DNA of 64,000 nucleotides from an uncultured Lachnospiraceae bacterium (GTDB lineage Bacteria > Bacillota > Clostridia > Lachnospirales > Lachnospiraceae): NCBI GenBank assembly GCA_910587715.1, contig CAJUMV010000007.1, forward strand, positions 40,753-104,752, given 5' to 3'. A program made the translations under genes and the position numbers. A model generated the notes under the pieces. That model did no database searches and was not told the DNA's origin. It was given only the letters and a program-made list of their open reading frames with translations. Of this stretch, positions 1-8,222 are shown piece by piece (position 1 is the stretch's first letter; every line of letters starts with the position of its first letter).

Positions 1-2
1 AG

Positions 3-1448
3 GAGAAGCTGGCGGAAGAACAGGTGAAAGAAGTGGAAAAGAAAGCCCTGGAGGAAGCAGACAAGGCAGCCTTTGAAGAGACGCTGCATTACCATGGTGA
101 TATGGATGACCAAGAGCTTTTGCAGAAGCAGGAATTTGACGTACAATCTTATTATGACTGGAAGTCTGGAAAAAACAGTGAAAAACCGGAAGACGGCTGG
201 TATCTGCTCTGCCGCGAGGATGGTGGTCTGATTTACCTTTACGGGCTCTATACGGAAGAATTTGGATTCCGGGGCTTGAAGCTGCGGATCGGGCAGGACG
301 AGACTACCCTTGATATCCCGTGGTGCGCTTCCCTCTCCAACAAAAAAAGTGAAAATATCCGCATTCTTGAATATGCGGAAAACAGAGCGCCCAGAAGATT
401 TGTCTGGAAGCTTCCCGTGGAGGAGAGCGGCACGTCGGAAATATGGCGGCTTTACAGCGGCTTCCGCTATGATACAGGCACGATCGATCTGAGGACGCTG
501 ACGGAGGAGGACTGCCTTGCATGGGCGAAGAAGTATCTGACCTTTGACGTTGATAAAGAGGCGGCGGAAGCACTTGTGACTTATGACGGGGACATGTATC
601 TGGGCGCCATCGATATTTCTGCCTATCAGGACTTTGAGACGCAGGATGTGCAGATCGTACCCGACGCGGTCAGCTTTACACTGGATGATTCTGAGAAGAA
701 GAGGCTGCATTACGACGGCGACGAGGGCGATTATCAAACTTACTCCGATACGTTGTATGAGGGAACGGCGGTGTATCTGACGGCGGGACTGAAATTGAAG
801 GGTGTCGATGGGTTGTGGTTCGACGGTCTGTCGCTTTTGACGATACAGGTGGTGGCGGACGAGGACAGTGCGACCGGATTCCGTCTGGAGAGCCCGAGGA
901 TAGATGAAACCTATGTGGCATGTGCGCCCTGGCAGGAGAAGGCGCTTTCGAATCCTGGCAGCAGGGCGGGAAATGCGACGGATGGCGACACAGGGCAGGA
1001 CGAACTGGAAGAACCACTCGTGAATGAGACGCAGGAACATTATGATTTGGAAATTGCCTTTATCAACCCCTGTCCGGATTGCGAGCGCATTTCGGATCAG
1101 TACGGCGAGCGGGTCAATCCCGCCACGCAGGAGGTCAGGGTGCACACAGGCGTGGATATGGCGGCAAAGGAGGGGAAGGATATCCTTGCCGCCGCGGACG
1201 GCACGGTTTTTATGAGAGGCTTTGACGCGGTGAACGGAAATTATGTGGTGCTCTGGCACGGACAGAGCGGACAGATGACCTACTATGCCCACTGTAAGAC
1301 GGTGGAGGTGAAGAAAGGGCAGCAGGTGGCGCAGGGAGAGAAAATCGCCACTGTGGGGCAGACAGGAATGGCGACCGGACCCTTCCTCCATTTTGCAATC
1401 AGCAGCGGAACCAACTGGGAAGACCCCTATTTTTTGGAGCTGGAATAA
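3..1448 (+). CDS. M23 (LytM) domain protein, C-terminal part, probably catalytically impaired
   Basis: The frame is open to the left window edge, so this is the C-terminal 481 residues of a longer protein; the GTG at 24 has no convincing RBS and is probably internal. The first ~340 residues are unrecognised, acidic and rich in aromatic residues. The last ~120 residues form an M23/LytM fold, a family that cleaves peptidoglycan cross-bridges outside the cell. The HxGxD zinc motif is present (His codon at 1143, Asp at 1155), as is the YAH motif (His at 1290). The usual HLH near the end reads Phe-Leu-His (Phe at 1383, zinc-ligand His at 1389), so one catalytic His is missing. M23 domains fused to M56/BlaR1-type membrane proteins occur in Lachnospiraceae and the missing N-terminus could be of that kind; this cannot be tested here. 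Confidence 0.8.
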   Translation, partial: EKLAEEQVKEVEKKALEEADKAAFEETLHYHGDMDDQELLQKQEFDVQSYYDWKSGKNSEKPEDGWYLLCREDGGLIYLYGLYTEEFGFRGLKLRIGQDETTLDIPWCASLSNKKSENIRILEYAENRAPRRFVWKLPVEESGTSEIWRLYSGFRYDTGTIDLRTLTEEDCLAWAKKYLTFDVDKEAAEALVTYDGDMYLGAIDISAYQDFETQDVQIVPDAVSFTLDDSEKKRLHYDGDEGDYQTYSDTLYEGTAVYLTAGLKLKGVDGLWFDGLSLLTIQVVADEDSATGFRLESPRIDETYVACAPWQEKALSNPGSRAGNATDGDTGQDELEEPLVNETQEHYDLEIAFINPCPDCERISDQYGERVNPATQEVRVHTGVDMAAKEGKDILAAADGTVFMRGFDAVNGNYVVLWHGQSGQMTYYAHCKTVEVKKGQQVAQGEKIATVGQTGMATGPFLHFAISSGTNWEDPYFLELE

Positions 1449-1562
1449 AAGTTTTTTAAAGAAACGCGATAAGATTCTTTCTTATTGCTTTCTTTTATGT
1501 TATACTCTCTTTGTAAAAATTTTTGTGCGCGAGTTTACATTTGGAATGGGGTCAGAGAATAC

Positions 1563-2222
1563 ATGAAATATAAGAAGATTAATGATGCAACGGTGCAATG
1601 TATCGTTTCGGCGGACGATATGGCTGAGTATGGGCTTGCGTTATCGGATATCTTTGAGCGCAATGAAAGAGGCGAGGAATTCTTGCGGGATATCATCGAG
1701 CGGGCGCATGACGAGGTGGGCTACCAGATTAACAACGGCAATATCGCCATGCAGATTACGCCGCTTAAGGATGACGGACTTGTGGTGACCTTTACGGATG
1801 AGGGACCCGCGGCGTTTAAAGAGATGCTGCAGAATTTAAAAGAGGTGCTGCAGGAATTCAGCGCGGAGCTTGCCGGGCAGGAGGAACGCGCCAGGACGGT
1901 GGCGCAGACGGCGGGTGAGTATGAAGAAGACAGGCGGATGTTTGTCTTTGCCACCATGCATCAGACCATGCAGTATGCGGCGACGATTCCGAATACATAT
2001 TCCGTGAAGAGCCATCTTTATAAAGAGGGCGAGGACTATTATCTGGTGCTCGAGAAAAACCGGCTTTCCTATAAGGCGTTTAACAGAATCAGCGCGCAGG
2101 CGGTGGAGTTCGGGAATCTGATTGCGGTTTCCGAGGAGCGGATGCAGTACCTCGAAGAGCATGGGGAGTGCCTGATCAGAGACCGGGCAGTGAGCAGGCT
2201 GCGCAGGATTTACCGCGCCTAA
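1563..2222 (+). CDS. mecA: Adaptor protein MecA
   Basis: A 219-residue protein, the normal length for MecA, the adaptor that delivers substrates to the ClpC/ClpP protease. The N-terminal ~80 residues match the substrate-binding domain (acidic, with IFERNERG-type wording). An acidic linker follows, and the C-terminal domain, which contacts ClpC, begins around residue 130 (FATMHQTMQYA). I chose the ATG at 1563 because the upstream extension of the frame does not look like MecA and lies in an AT-rich promoter-like stretch (TATACT at 1501). The gene stands alone and ends at a hairpin at 2257-2288. In Bacillus the family acts in competence control and proteolysis; the substrates here are unknown. 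Confidence 0.88.
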   Translation: MKYKKINDATVQCIVSADDMAEYGLALSDIFERNERGEEFLRDIIERAHDEVGYQINNGNIAMQITPLKDDGLVVTFTDEGPAAFKEMLQNLKEVLQEFSAELAGQEERARTVAQTAGEYEEDRRMFVFATMHQTMQYAATIPNTYSVKSHLYKEGEDYYLVLEKNRLSYKAFNRISAQAVEFGNLIAVSEERMQYLEEHGECLIRDRAVSRLRRIYRA

Positions 2223-2256
2223 AATAGTGTGAAAATTGAAACAGAGAATGGTTGAT

Positions 2257-2288
2257 AATGCTGCCATGCCCTAAAAGCTGGCAGCATT
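2257..2288 (+). terminator. Hairpin after mecA
   Basis: Perfect 10-bp inverted repeat (AATGCTGCCA at 2257-2266 and its complement at 2279-2288) with a 12-base loop. It is followed by a short, interrupted T-rich stretch. It is a probable rho-independent terminator for mecA, although the T tract is weak. Confidence 0.65.
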
Positions 2289-2315
2289 GTTATGTAAACC
2301 GGAATGGAGATTAAC

Positions 2316-4133
2316 ATGAGTAAAGAAAAAAAGAAGAACGAACTATTTGACGCCTTTCTGGAAAAGGAGATTTTGACGGCGAACCGCTATGACGGCGGTG
2401 ACGGGGAGAAAGAGGGAGAGCAGAAGGAGGGGCTTTGCTACGAGGACGCGGGGATTGACCAAAGGATTCTGCGGGCGGTGAAGGAGCTGGGCTTCGAGCA
2501 TATGACGCCGATTCAGGAGCAGGCGATTCCGCTCTTTATGACGGGGCGCGATATCATCGGGCAGGCGCAGACGGGCACCGGAAAGACGGCGGCTTTCGGC
2601 ATTCCGATCCTGCAGAAGATCAATCCGGAAAACCGTTCCCTGCAGGCGGTCATTCTCTGCCCTACCAGAGAGCTTGCTATGCAGGCGGCGGATGAGCTTC
2701 GCAAGTTCGCCAAGTATATGAACGGCATCAAGGTGCTCCCGGTCTACGGCGGGCAGGAAATCTACAAGCAGATTAAAAACTTAAAGACAGGCGTGCAGAT
2801 CGTGGTGGGAACGCCGGGGCGCGTGATGGACCACATGCGCAGACATACGCTCAAGATGGATCAGGTGCACACGGTGGTGCTTGACGAAGCGGATGAGATG
2901 CTAAACATGGGCTTTCGCGAGGATATCGAGACGATTCTTAAGGAGATGCCCGAAGAGCGGCAGACCGGTCTTTTTTCCGCCACCATGCCGAAACCGATTC
3001 TGGACATTACAAAGACCTACCAAAAAGACGCGGCTTACGTCAAGATGACGCCGAAGGAGGTTACGATCCCTCTGATCAAGCAGGCATATTATCAGGTGCG
3101 GAAACAGGATAAGGAAGAGGTGCTCTGCCGCCTGATTGATTATTACACGCCGGGACGCGCGCTCATTTTCTGCAACACCAAGCGGATGGTGGATGAACTG
3201 ACGGAGCATCTGAAGGGCAGAGGTTATGAGGTGGAAGGGCTTCACGGGGATCTGACGCAGGGGCAGAGGGATACGGTGATGAATCTATTTCGTAGCGGCA
3301 GGACGAATATCCTGATTGCCACCGACGTGGCGGCGAGAGGCATCGACGTAAGCGATGTGGAGGCGGTCTATAATTTTGACGTGCCTGAGGATATTGAATA
3401 CTATGTACATCGTATCGGTAGAACCGGGCGCGCAGGCAAGACGGGACGCTCCTTTACGCTGGTGGTCGGCAGGGAGGCTTATAAGATACGCGATATCGAG
3501 CGCATCTGCCACACGAAAATTAAGGAGCGCAAGGTGCCGAGCGCGGCGGATATCACGGCGAGAAAAGCGGAAAAGATATTGAAGGAAGCTTTTGACGTGA
3601 TTGAGAACGAGGATATCAGCAGAGCGACCGAGTATATTCTCGATGCCGTGGCGCTTGGGCAGTACAGCGCGACGCAGATCGCGGCGGCGTTTATGAAGAT
3701 GAAGCTTGGCGATGAGATCGAGGATATCCGCGCGGAGAAATTTTTCTTTGAGAAAAAGCCTTTTCAGGGCAGTCGCGGCGGCAAGGGCGGTCGAAACGAT
3801 GGCAGATCCGGCGGGAAAGGCGGTCGAAGCGGCGACAGGAATGGCTTTGGCGGAAAAGACGGTGAGAGAAAAGGCGGCAAGAGCGGTTTCGGCGGAAAGG
3901 ATGACCGAAATGGCAGAAAGAACGGCTCCGGCGGAAAGGACAGCCATAACGGCGGGAAAAAGAAGAGAGACTGGGACAGCTATATCACAAAGGGAGAAAA
4001 GACAAAGGATAAGAGCAGATATGCGAACGGCAAGCCCAAGGACGTCAGAAGGGACGGCAGCGCGGCAGGCAGACGGGAGTCCGATTATGAACCGCGGTAT
4101 GGCGGTTTGCGGATTAAGACGAAGTGGGATTAA
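2316..4133 (+). CDS. DEAD-box ATP-dependent RNA helicase (CshA/DeaD type)
   Basis: A 605-residue cytoplasmic RNA helicase that unwinds RNA duplexes in ribosome assembly and RNA decay. The canonical motifs appear in order: Q motif (GFEHMTPIQ, ~59-67), motif I AQTGTGKT (~84-91), PTRELA, TPGR, DEAD, SAT, an IFCNTK segment, RGID and HRIGRTGR. After the two RecA domains comes an RNA-binding-like helical segment. The ~140-residue tail is low-complexity, rich in Gly, Lys, Arg and Asp, with repeated GGK/GGR/GGKD units, as in cold-shock helicases. The ATG at 2316 is preferred over 2304 because GGAG (2306-2309) then sits six bases upstream. The gene converges on and overlaps the next gene by four bases. 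Confidence 0.93.
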   Translation: MSKEKKKNELFDAFLEKEILTANRYDGGDGEKEGEQKEGLCYEDAGIDQRILRAVKELGFEHMTPIQEQAIPLFMTGRDIIGQAQTGTGKTAAFGIPILQKINPENRSLQAVILCPTRELAMQAADELRKFAKYMNGIKVLPVYGGQEIYKQIKNLKTGVQIVVGTPGRVMDHMRRHTLKMDQVHTVVLDEADEMLNMGFREDIETILKEMPEERQTGLFSATMPKPILDITKTYQKDAAYVKMTPKEVTIPLIKQAYYQVRKQDKEEVLCRLIDYYTPGRALIFCNTKRMVDELTEHLKGRGYEVEGLHGDLTQGQRDTVMNLFRSGRTNILIATDVAARGIDVSDVEAVYNFDVPEDIEYYVHRIGRTGRAGKTGRSFTLVVGREAYKIRDIERICHTKIKERKVPSAADITARKAEKILKEAFDVIENEDISRATEYILDAVALGQYSATQIAAAFMKMKLGDEIEDIRAEKFFFEKKPFQGSRGGKGGRNDGRSGGKGGRSGDRNGFGGKDGERKGGKSGFGGKDDRNGRKNGSGGKDSHNGGKKKRDWDSYITKGEKTKDKSRYANGKPKDVRRDGSAAGRRESDYEPRYGGLRIKTKWD

Positions 4134-4726
4134 AGCACCAGCTCCTGCCCGTGCTCCTTCAGCCATTTCCGGTGGATGCGGTAGTCGGGGCACACGCTCT
4201 CCACGAGCGACCAGAATGCCTTTGAGTGGTCCATGTGGGTCAGATGACAGAGCTCATGGACAACCACATAGTCGAGGACGGCAGGCGGTGCCAGCATAAG
4301 CCGCCAGTTGAAGGAAAGGGTGCCTTTCCCGCTGCAGCTTCCCCAGCGGGTCTTCTGGTCGCGGATGGTGATGCGGCTGTAGCTCCCGCCCGTGAACGGG
4401 AGGAAATAGGCAGCGCGTTTCGGAAAGTATTCTTTCGCGGCGGCGATGTATCGTTTTTCAAGGGCTGCGCGCTGCGTGTCCGTCAGGTCGGAAACGGGGC
4501 GGTTTTCGCAGTGCTGCAGGGCTTCCAGATAGTGCGTGATAATCCAGTGCTGTTTGTCCAGTAAAAGACGGTTTATCTGCGCCTCGGAAGTGCCTACGGG
4601 CAGCCGCAGGGTGATTTCCCCGTCTGCGGAGATGCTGACGGCGCAGGTTTTGCGGCGGCTGTAGACCACCTCGTAGGGAAGTTCATAAAGTTTGCTCTGG
4701 TATTTGATGCGGTGTATGTGTTCCAT
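4130..4726 (-). CDS. YgjP/DUF45-type M48-like metallopeptidase
   Basis: A 198-residue protein of the YgjP family. The zinc motif HELCH appears in VHELCHLTHMDHSKAFW near residue 155, with a distal third ligand, and the typical upstream RWGSC segment (KTRWGSCSGKGTLSFNWRL) is present. Family members are predicted zinc-dependent proteases, often encoded alone or beside restriction-type systems; the substrate is unknown. A GAGGA sequence lies about eight bases before the ATG (minus strand). The 3' end overlaps the helicase stop codon region, and no terminator separates the two convergent genes. Confidence 0.85.
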   Translation of the reverse strand: MEHIHRIKYQSKLYELPYEVVYSRRKTCAVSISADGEITLRLPVGTSEAQINRLLLDKQHWIITHYLEALQHCENRPVSDLTDTQRAALEKRYIAAAKEYFPKRAAYFLPFTGGSYSRITIRDQKTRWGSCSGKGTLSFNWRLMLAPPAVLDYVVVHELCHLTHMDHSKAFWSLVESVCPDYRIHRKWLKEHGQELVL

Positions 4727-4836
4727 AGGTTTATCCTCATTAGAGATTAGTTTATCACAGGAAACACTATATTGCTATATACCAGCATCAACTTGTTTTA
4801 CCGTGGCGTATTTTGTTGAGGTGGCTGCGGATTGGC

Positions 4837-4865
4837 TTTACACTTTTCCGAAAAACGGATATAAT
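4837..4865 (+). promoter_or_regulatory. Sigma-A-type promoter
   Basis: TTTACA (4837-4842), 17-base spacer, TATAAT (4860-4865). It lies about 50 bases upstream of the small gene at 4914 and probably drives it and gpmI. Confidence 0.75.
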
Positions 4866-4913
4866 ATGTCTGTAACAATCGGGATAAATTATAAATGGAA
4901 AGCAGGTGATTGT

Positions 4914-5105
4914 ATGCCGAATGGTGCGGAAATTATAAAAGAAGCATTAAACGATTTTCAAAAGGTGCAAAAGCGTATGTTAATCGCGAAAGAAGAGAAT
5001 GCAATAAAAACATATGCCGATCTTAAAGATGATTATATTTCATTAAAGGCATTACTTACAAGCTTAGGTGTTAATCTTTCGGAGGTTGACAAAATTAAGG
5101 AATAA
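4914..5105 (+). CDS. Small protein of unknown function, 63 residues
   Basis: I do not recognise this protein. It is a 63-residue, Lys/Glu-rich, probably all-helical polypeptide with no membrane segment or cysteines. AGGTGAT lies six bases before the ATG and a strong promoter precedes it at 4837-4865, so expression is likely. It is 37 bases upstream of gpmI and may be co-transcribed with it. Its base composition is more AT-rich than that of its neighbours. A cytoplasmic helper or recently gained gene are both possible. Confidence 0.6.
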   Translation: MPNGAEIIKEALNDFQKVQKRMLIAKEENAIKTYADLKDDYISLKALLTSLGVNLSEVDKIKE

Positions 5106-5142
5106 TATTTTATTGAAAGAAATAGAAAAGGAGAAACAAATC

Positions 5143-6687
5143 ATGGGAACAAAGAAACCGGCAGTATTGATGATTTTGGACGGCTATGGTCTGAATGAAA
5201 AGACGGAGGGCAACGCGGTTGCACTGGCGAAAACGCCTGTGATGGACAAACTGATGGCGGAGTGCCCCTTCGTGAAGGGAAATGCAAGCGGCATGGCGGT
5301 AGGTCTGCCCAACGGTCAGATGGGCAACTCCGAGGTGGGGCATTTGAACATGGGCGCTGGTCGCATCGTGTATCAGGAGCTGACGAGAATTACGAAAGAA
5401 ATTCAGGACGGCACCTTTTTTGAGAATCCCGCCCTTCTGGATGCGGTGAATAACTGCAAGAAGAACGATTCTTCGCTGCACATGTTCGGGCTTTTGTCCG
5501 ACGGCGGCGTACACAGCCACAACACCCACCTTTATGGTCTGTTGGAGCTGGCGAAGAGAAACGGTCTTTCCAAAGTATATGTGCACGCTTTTCTGGACGG
5601 ACGTGACACCCCTCCGGCAAGCGGCAAGGGTTATGTGGAAGATTTGGAAGCGGAGATGAAGAAAATCGGCGTGGGCGAGGTGGCAAGCGTGACGGGACGC
5701 TACTACGCGATGGATCGTGACAATAACTACGACAGAGTGGAAAAAGCGTATCTGGTGCTCACAAAGGGCGAGGGACTGACGGCTGAAAGTGGTCCTGCGG
5801 GGATTCAGGCTTCCTATGACAGAGAGGAGACGGACGAGTTTGTAAAACCTACGGTAGTGATGAAGAACGGCGCACCTGTGGCGACGATTCAGGACGGCGA
5901 TTCCGTCATCTTCTTTAATTTCCGCCCTGACCGTGCCAGAGAGATTACGAGAAGCTTCTGCGATGATGATTTCAAGGGCTTTGCGAGGGAGAAAAAGCTG
6001 GATTTGACTTATGTGTGCTTTTCGGACTATGACCCGACCATTCCCAATAAGGAAGTGGCATTCCACAAGATTTCTGTCACCAATACCTTCGGTGAGTGGC
6101 TGGCGGCGCACGGTATGAAGCAGGCGAGAATCGCGGAGACAGAGAAGTATGCGCATGTGACTTTCTTCTTTAACGGCGGCGTGGAGGAACCCAACGAGGG
6201 AGAGACACGTATTCTGGTCAATTCTCCGAAGGATGTGGCGACTTACGACTTAAAGCCTCAGATGAGCGCTTACGAGGTGTGCGACAAGCTGGTGGCGTCC
6301 ATCAAATCCGGCGATTACGATGTGATTATCATTAACTTTGCAAATCCTGACATGGTGGGACATACCGGCGTGCAGGAAGCGGCGATTAAGGCGGTGGAAG
6401 CTGTGGACGAGTGCGTGGGCAAGGCGGTTGCCGCGCTGAAAGAAGTGGACGGCGTGATGTTCATCTGCGCAGATCACGGCAACGCGGAACAGCTCATCGA
6501 CGAGGAGACGGGCGCGCCTTTCACGGCGCACACCACGAACCCGGTGCCCTTCATTCTGGTCAACGCGAACCCTTCCTACAAGCTGCGCGAGGGCGGATGC
6601 CTTGCGGATATCGTGCCTACGATCATTGAGCTGATGGGCATGGAGCAGCCTGCGGAGATGACAGGGAAATCTTTGCTGGTGAAATAA
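5143..6687 (+). CDS. gpmI: 2,3-bisphosphoglycerate-independent phosphoglycerate mutase
   Basis: A 514-residue enzyme that interconverts 3- and 2-phosphoglycerate in glycolysis using two manganese ions. Metal-ligand Asp13 lies in LDGYG and the phosphorylated Ser63 in the GNSEVGH motif. The DGRDTPP and GRYYAMDRD substrate-binding segments and the C-terminal ADHGNAE metal motif are all present, and the length is normal. The ATG at 5143 follows AAAAGGAG (5126-5133); the upstream extension of the frame overlaps the preceding gene and is not family-like. A strong terminator follows at 6741. Enolase, the next glycolytic step, is at 17106 in a separate unit. Confidence 0.96.
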   Translation: MGTKKPAVLMILDGYGLNEKTEGNAVALAKTPVMDKLMAECPFVKGNASGMAVGLPNGQMGNSEVGHLNMGAGRIVYQELTRITKEIQDGTFFENPALLDAVNNCKKNDSSLHMFGLLSDGGVHSHNTHLYGLLELAKRNGLSKVYVHAFLDGRDTPPASGKGYVEDLEAEMKKIGVGEVASVTGRYYAMDRDNNYDRVEKAYLVLTKGEGLTAESGPAGIQASYDREETDEFVKPTVVMKNGAPVATIQDGDSVIFFNFRPDRAREITRSFCDDDFKGFAREKKLDLTYVCFSDYDPTIPNKEVAFHKISVTNTFGEWLAAHGMKQARIAETEKYAHVTFFFNGGVEEPNEGETRILVNSPKDVATYDLKPQMSAYEVCDKLVASIKSGDYDVIIINFANPDMVGHTGVQEAAIKAVEAVDECVGKAVAALKEVDGVMFICADHGNAEQLIDEETGAPFTAHTTNPVPFILVNANPSYKLREGGCLADIVPTIIELMGMEQPAEMTGKSLLVK

Positions 6688-6740
6688 TCTCACCGAATTA
6701 GACAAAATAAAAGAATAGCGGAACAGAAAAGACAAGATAA

Positions 6741-6784
6741 AAAGTGTAAAGCCTATGGATGCTTCAGGGCTTTACACTTTTTTT
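6741..6784 (+). terminator. Rho-independent terminator after gpmI
   Basis: Perfect 13-bp stem (6741-6753 with 6768-6780), 14-base loop, followed by a run of seven T. A textbook intrinsic terminator. Confidence 0.93.
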
Positions 6785-6794
6785 GTCTGCTAAC

Positions 6795-6823
6795 TTGACA
6801 AATTTTGCCGACAGGGGTATATT
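6795..6823 (+). promoter_or_regulatory. Sigma-A promoter of the GntR-ABC operon
   Basis: TTGACA (6795-6800), 17-base spacer, TATATT (6818-6823). It directly abuts the operator-like inverted repeat that follows. Confidence 0.85.
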
Positions 6824-6850
6824 AACTGTACCACCACTGATAGTACAGTT
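6824..6850 (+). promoter_or_regulatory. Operator-like inverted repeat, probable GntR/YtrA site
   Basis: AACTGTAC (6824-6831) and GTACAGTT (6843-6850) form a perfect 8-bp inverted repeat separated by 11 bases. It sits immediately after the -10 box, over the expected transcription start. YtrA-type GntR repressors typically bind GTAC-containing palindromes at their own promoter, so autorepression is the natural reading. The site assignment is inference. Confidence 0.7.
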
Positions 6851-6859
6851 AGTATTGTT

Positions 6860-6869
6860 GGGGGGGGGG
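6860..6869 (+). repeat. G10 homopolymer in the 5' leader
   Basis: Ten consecutive G lie between the operator and the RBS (AAAGGAG at 6882-6888) of the GntR gene. Such tracts are slippage-prone. It could change leader length between cells, or the exact count could be a sequencing artefact. Confidence 0.85.
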
Positions 6870-6893
6870 TAAAAACCGGAGAAAGGAGACGAC

Positions 6894-7253
6894 ATGGTAC
6901 TGATTGATTACAAGGATACCCGCCCCATTTATGAGCAGATTGTGGAGCGGTTTAAGACTCTGATTTTAAAGGGCGTCATGCAGCCCGACGAACAGATGCC
7001 GTCGGTGCGCAGTCTGGCGATGGAGCAGTCCATCAACCCGAACACGATTCAAAAGGCGTATGCGGAGCTGGAGCGGCAGGGCTTTATTTATACGGTTAAG
7101 GGAAGGGGCAGCTTTGTGCTCGGGGACAGCAGTCTTGTGGAGCAGCGCAGGAAGGAATATCTGGACCAGATTATAAAGCTCGTGAAAGAACTGCTGGAAA
7201 TCGGCATGACAAAGATGGAAATTGTTCTGGAAGTTGAGAATCTGCAGGTGTGA
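6894..7253 (+). CDS. GntR-family (YtrA subfamily) transcriptional regulator
   Basis: A 119-residue DNA-binding protein. The N-terminal ~70 residues are a GntR winged helix (RPIYEQIVERFK, then MPSVRSLAMEQSINPNTIQKAYAELERQG). The short C-terminal helical tail, without an effector domain, is characteristic of the YtrA subfamily, which controls ABC exporters. AAAGGAG lies six bases before the ATG. It is the first gene of an operon with the ATPase and permease that follow, and the palindrome at 6824-6850 is its likely operator. In this family repression is often relieved by cell-wall-active compounds; the inducer here is unknown. Confidence 0.92.
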   Translation: MVLIDYKDTRPIYEQIVERFKTLILKGVMQPDEQMPSVRSLAMEQSINPNTIQKAYAELERQGFIYTVKGRGSFVLGDSSLVEQRRKEYLDQIIKLVKELLEIGMTKMEIVLEVENLQV

Positions 7254-7316
7254 GAAAATAGCTTGTGAATCAGACAGAAAAACCGGCACGGCAGTGCGGT
7301 GAAAGGAGAAAGATTT

Positions 7317-8222
7317 ATGATAGAAATACATAATCTGACGAAGCAGTTTGAAAAAATAAAAGCCGTCGATGAAGTCAGTGTCGATATTAAGGAAAAGACG
7401 GTGTTCGGGCTGATTGGCACGAACGGCGCGGGAAAGAGCACGGTGCTGCGCATGATAGCGGGCGTGATTAAGCCGGACGAGGGCACGGTGGCGGTGGATA
7501 ATATGCCCGTGTATGACAATGTGGAGGCAAAGAAGAGATTGTTTTTTATCGCGGATGAGCCTTACTTTTTCGCCAATGCCAACGCGAGAGCCATGGAGCG
7601 GTATTACAGCGGCATTTATGAAGCATTTGACAGGGAGGAATTTTACCGGTATTTGGAAAAGTTTAATCTGGACAAAAACCGGAAGATTGCCACTTTTTCC
7701 AAGGGGATGAAAAAGCAGCTCGCCCTGCTTTTGGGAATCTGCGCCCACACAAAATATATTCTCTGCGACGAGACATTCGACGGGCTTGATCCGGTGATGC
7801 GGCAGGGTATCAAGTCGATTTTTGCGAAGGAGATGGAGGAGCGGGGGCTGACGCCTGTGATTGCCTCCCATAACCTGCGGGAGCTGGAAGATATCTGCGA
7901 CCATGTGGGACTGTTACATAAAGGCGGCGTTCTGCTGTCTAAAGATTTGGAGGATATGAAGTGTAATATCCAGAAAATACAGTGCGTGTTCAGCGCTGTG
8001 GAGGACGAGTCGAAAGCATTAAACGGGCTTGAGGTATTGAAAAAGGAGCAGAGGGGGTCTTTATGCACGATTACGGTGCGCTGTACGAGGGAGGAAGTGG
8101 AGGCGCGGTTTGCCACGGTGGACACGATCTTTTACGAGGTACTTCCGCTTTCCTTAGAGGAGATATTTATCAGTGAAACGGAGGTGGTAGGCTATGACAT
8201 CAAAAAACTCATTCTTGGCTAA
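7317..8222 (+). CDS. ABC transporter ATP-binding protein (YtrB-like)
   Basis: A 301-residue ATPase. Walker A is GTNGAGKST (~38-46), the signature is degenerate (FSKGMKKQ in place of LSGGQ), and Walker B with the D-loop is ILCDETFDGLD, followed by an H-loop (IASHNLRELE). A ~90-residue C-terminal domain follows. The FSKG-type signature is typical of YtrB/EcsA-like ATPases working with ABC-2-type permeases. The ATG at 7317 is chosen because AAAGGAG (7302-7308) is correctly spaced; the GTG at 7299 lies before that site. The coding region overlaps the permease gene by 29 bases, indicating translational coupling. Confidence 0.92.
   Translation: MIEIHNLTKQFEKIKAVDEVSVDIKEKTVFGLIGTNGAGKSTVLRMIAGVIKPDEGTVAVDNMPVYDNVEAKKRLFFIADEPYFFANANARAMERYYSGIYEAFDREEFYRYLEKFNLDKNRKIATFSKGMKKQLALLLGICAHTKYILCDETFDGLDPVMRQGIKSIFAKEMEERGLTPVIASHNLRELEDICDHVGLLHKGGVLLSKDLEDMKCNIQKIQCVFSAVEDESKALNGLEVLKKEQRGSLCTITVRCTREEVEARFATVDTIFYEVLPLSLEEIFISETEVVGYDIKKLILG

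Noticed and set aside
3760..3960. Tandem repeats in the helicase tail as a CRISPR-like or mobile repeat
   Set aside because: The repeats keep codon phase and encode GGK/GGR units; this is protein low complexity with no spacer structure.
3285..4193. 302-codon open frame antisense to the DEAD-box helicase gene
   Set aside because: Its residues are a low-complexity mirror of the helicase Gly/Lys-rich tail; no RBS or family-like motif; caused by codon bias.
5110..6156. 348-codon open frame antisense to gpmI
   Set aside because: Composition (His, Arg and Leu rich) and exact containment in a conserved gene mark it as a shadow.
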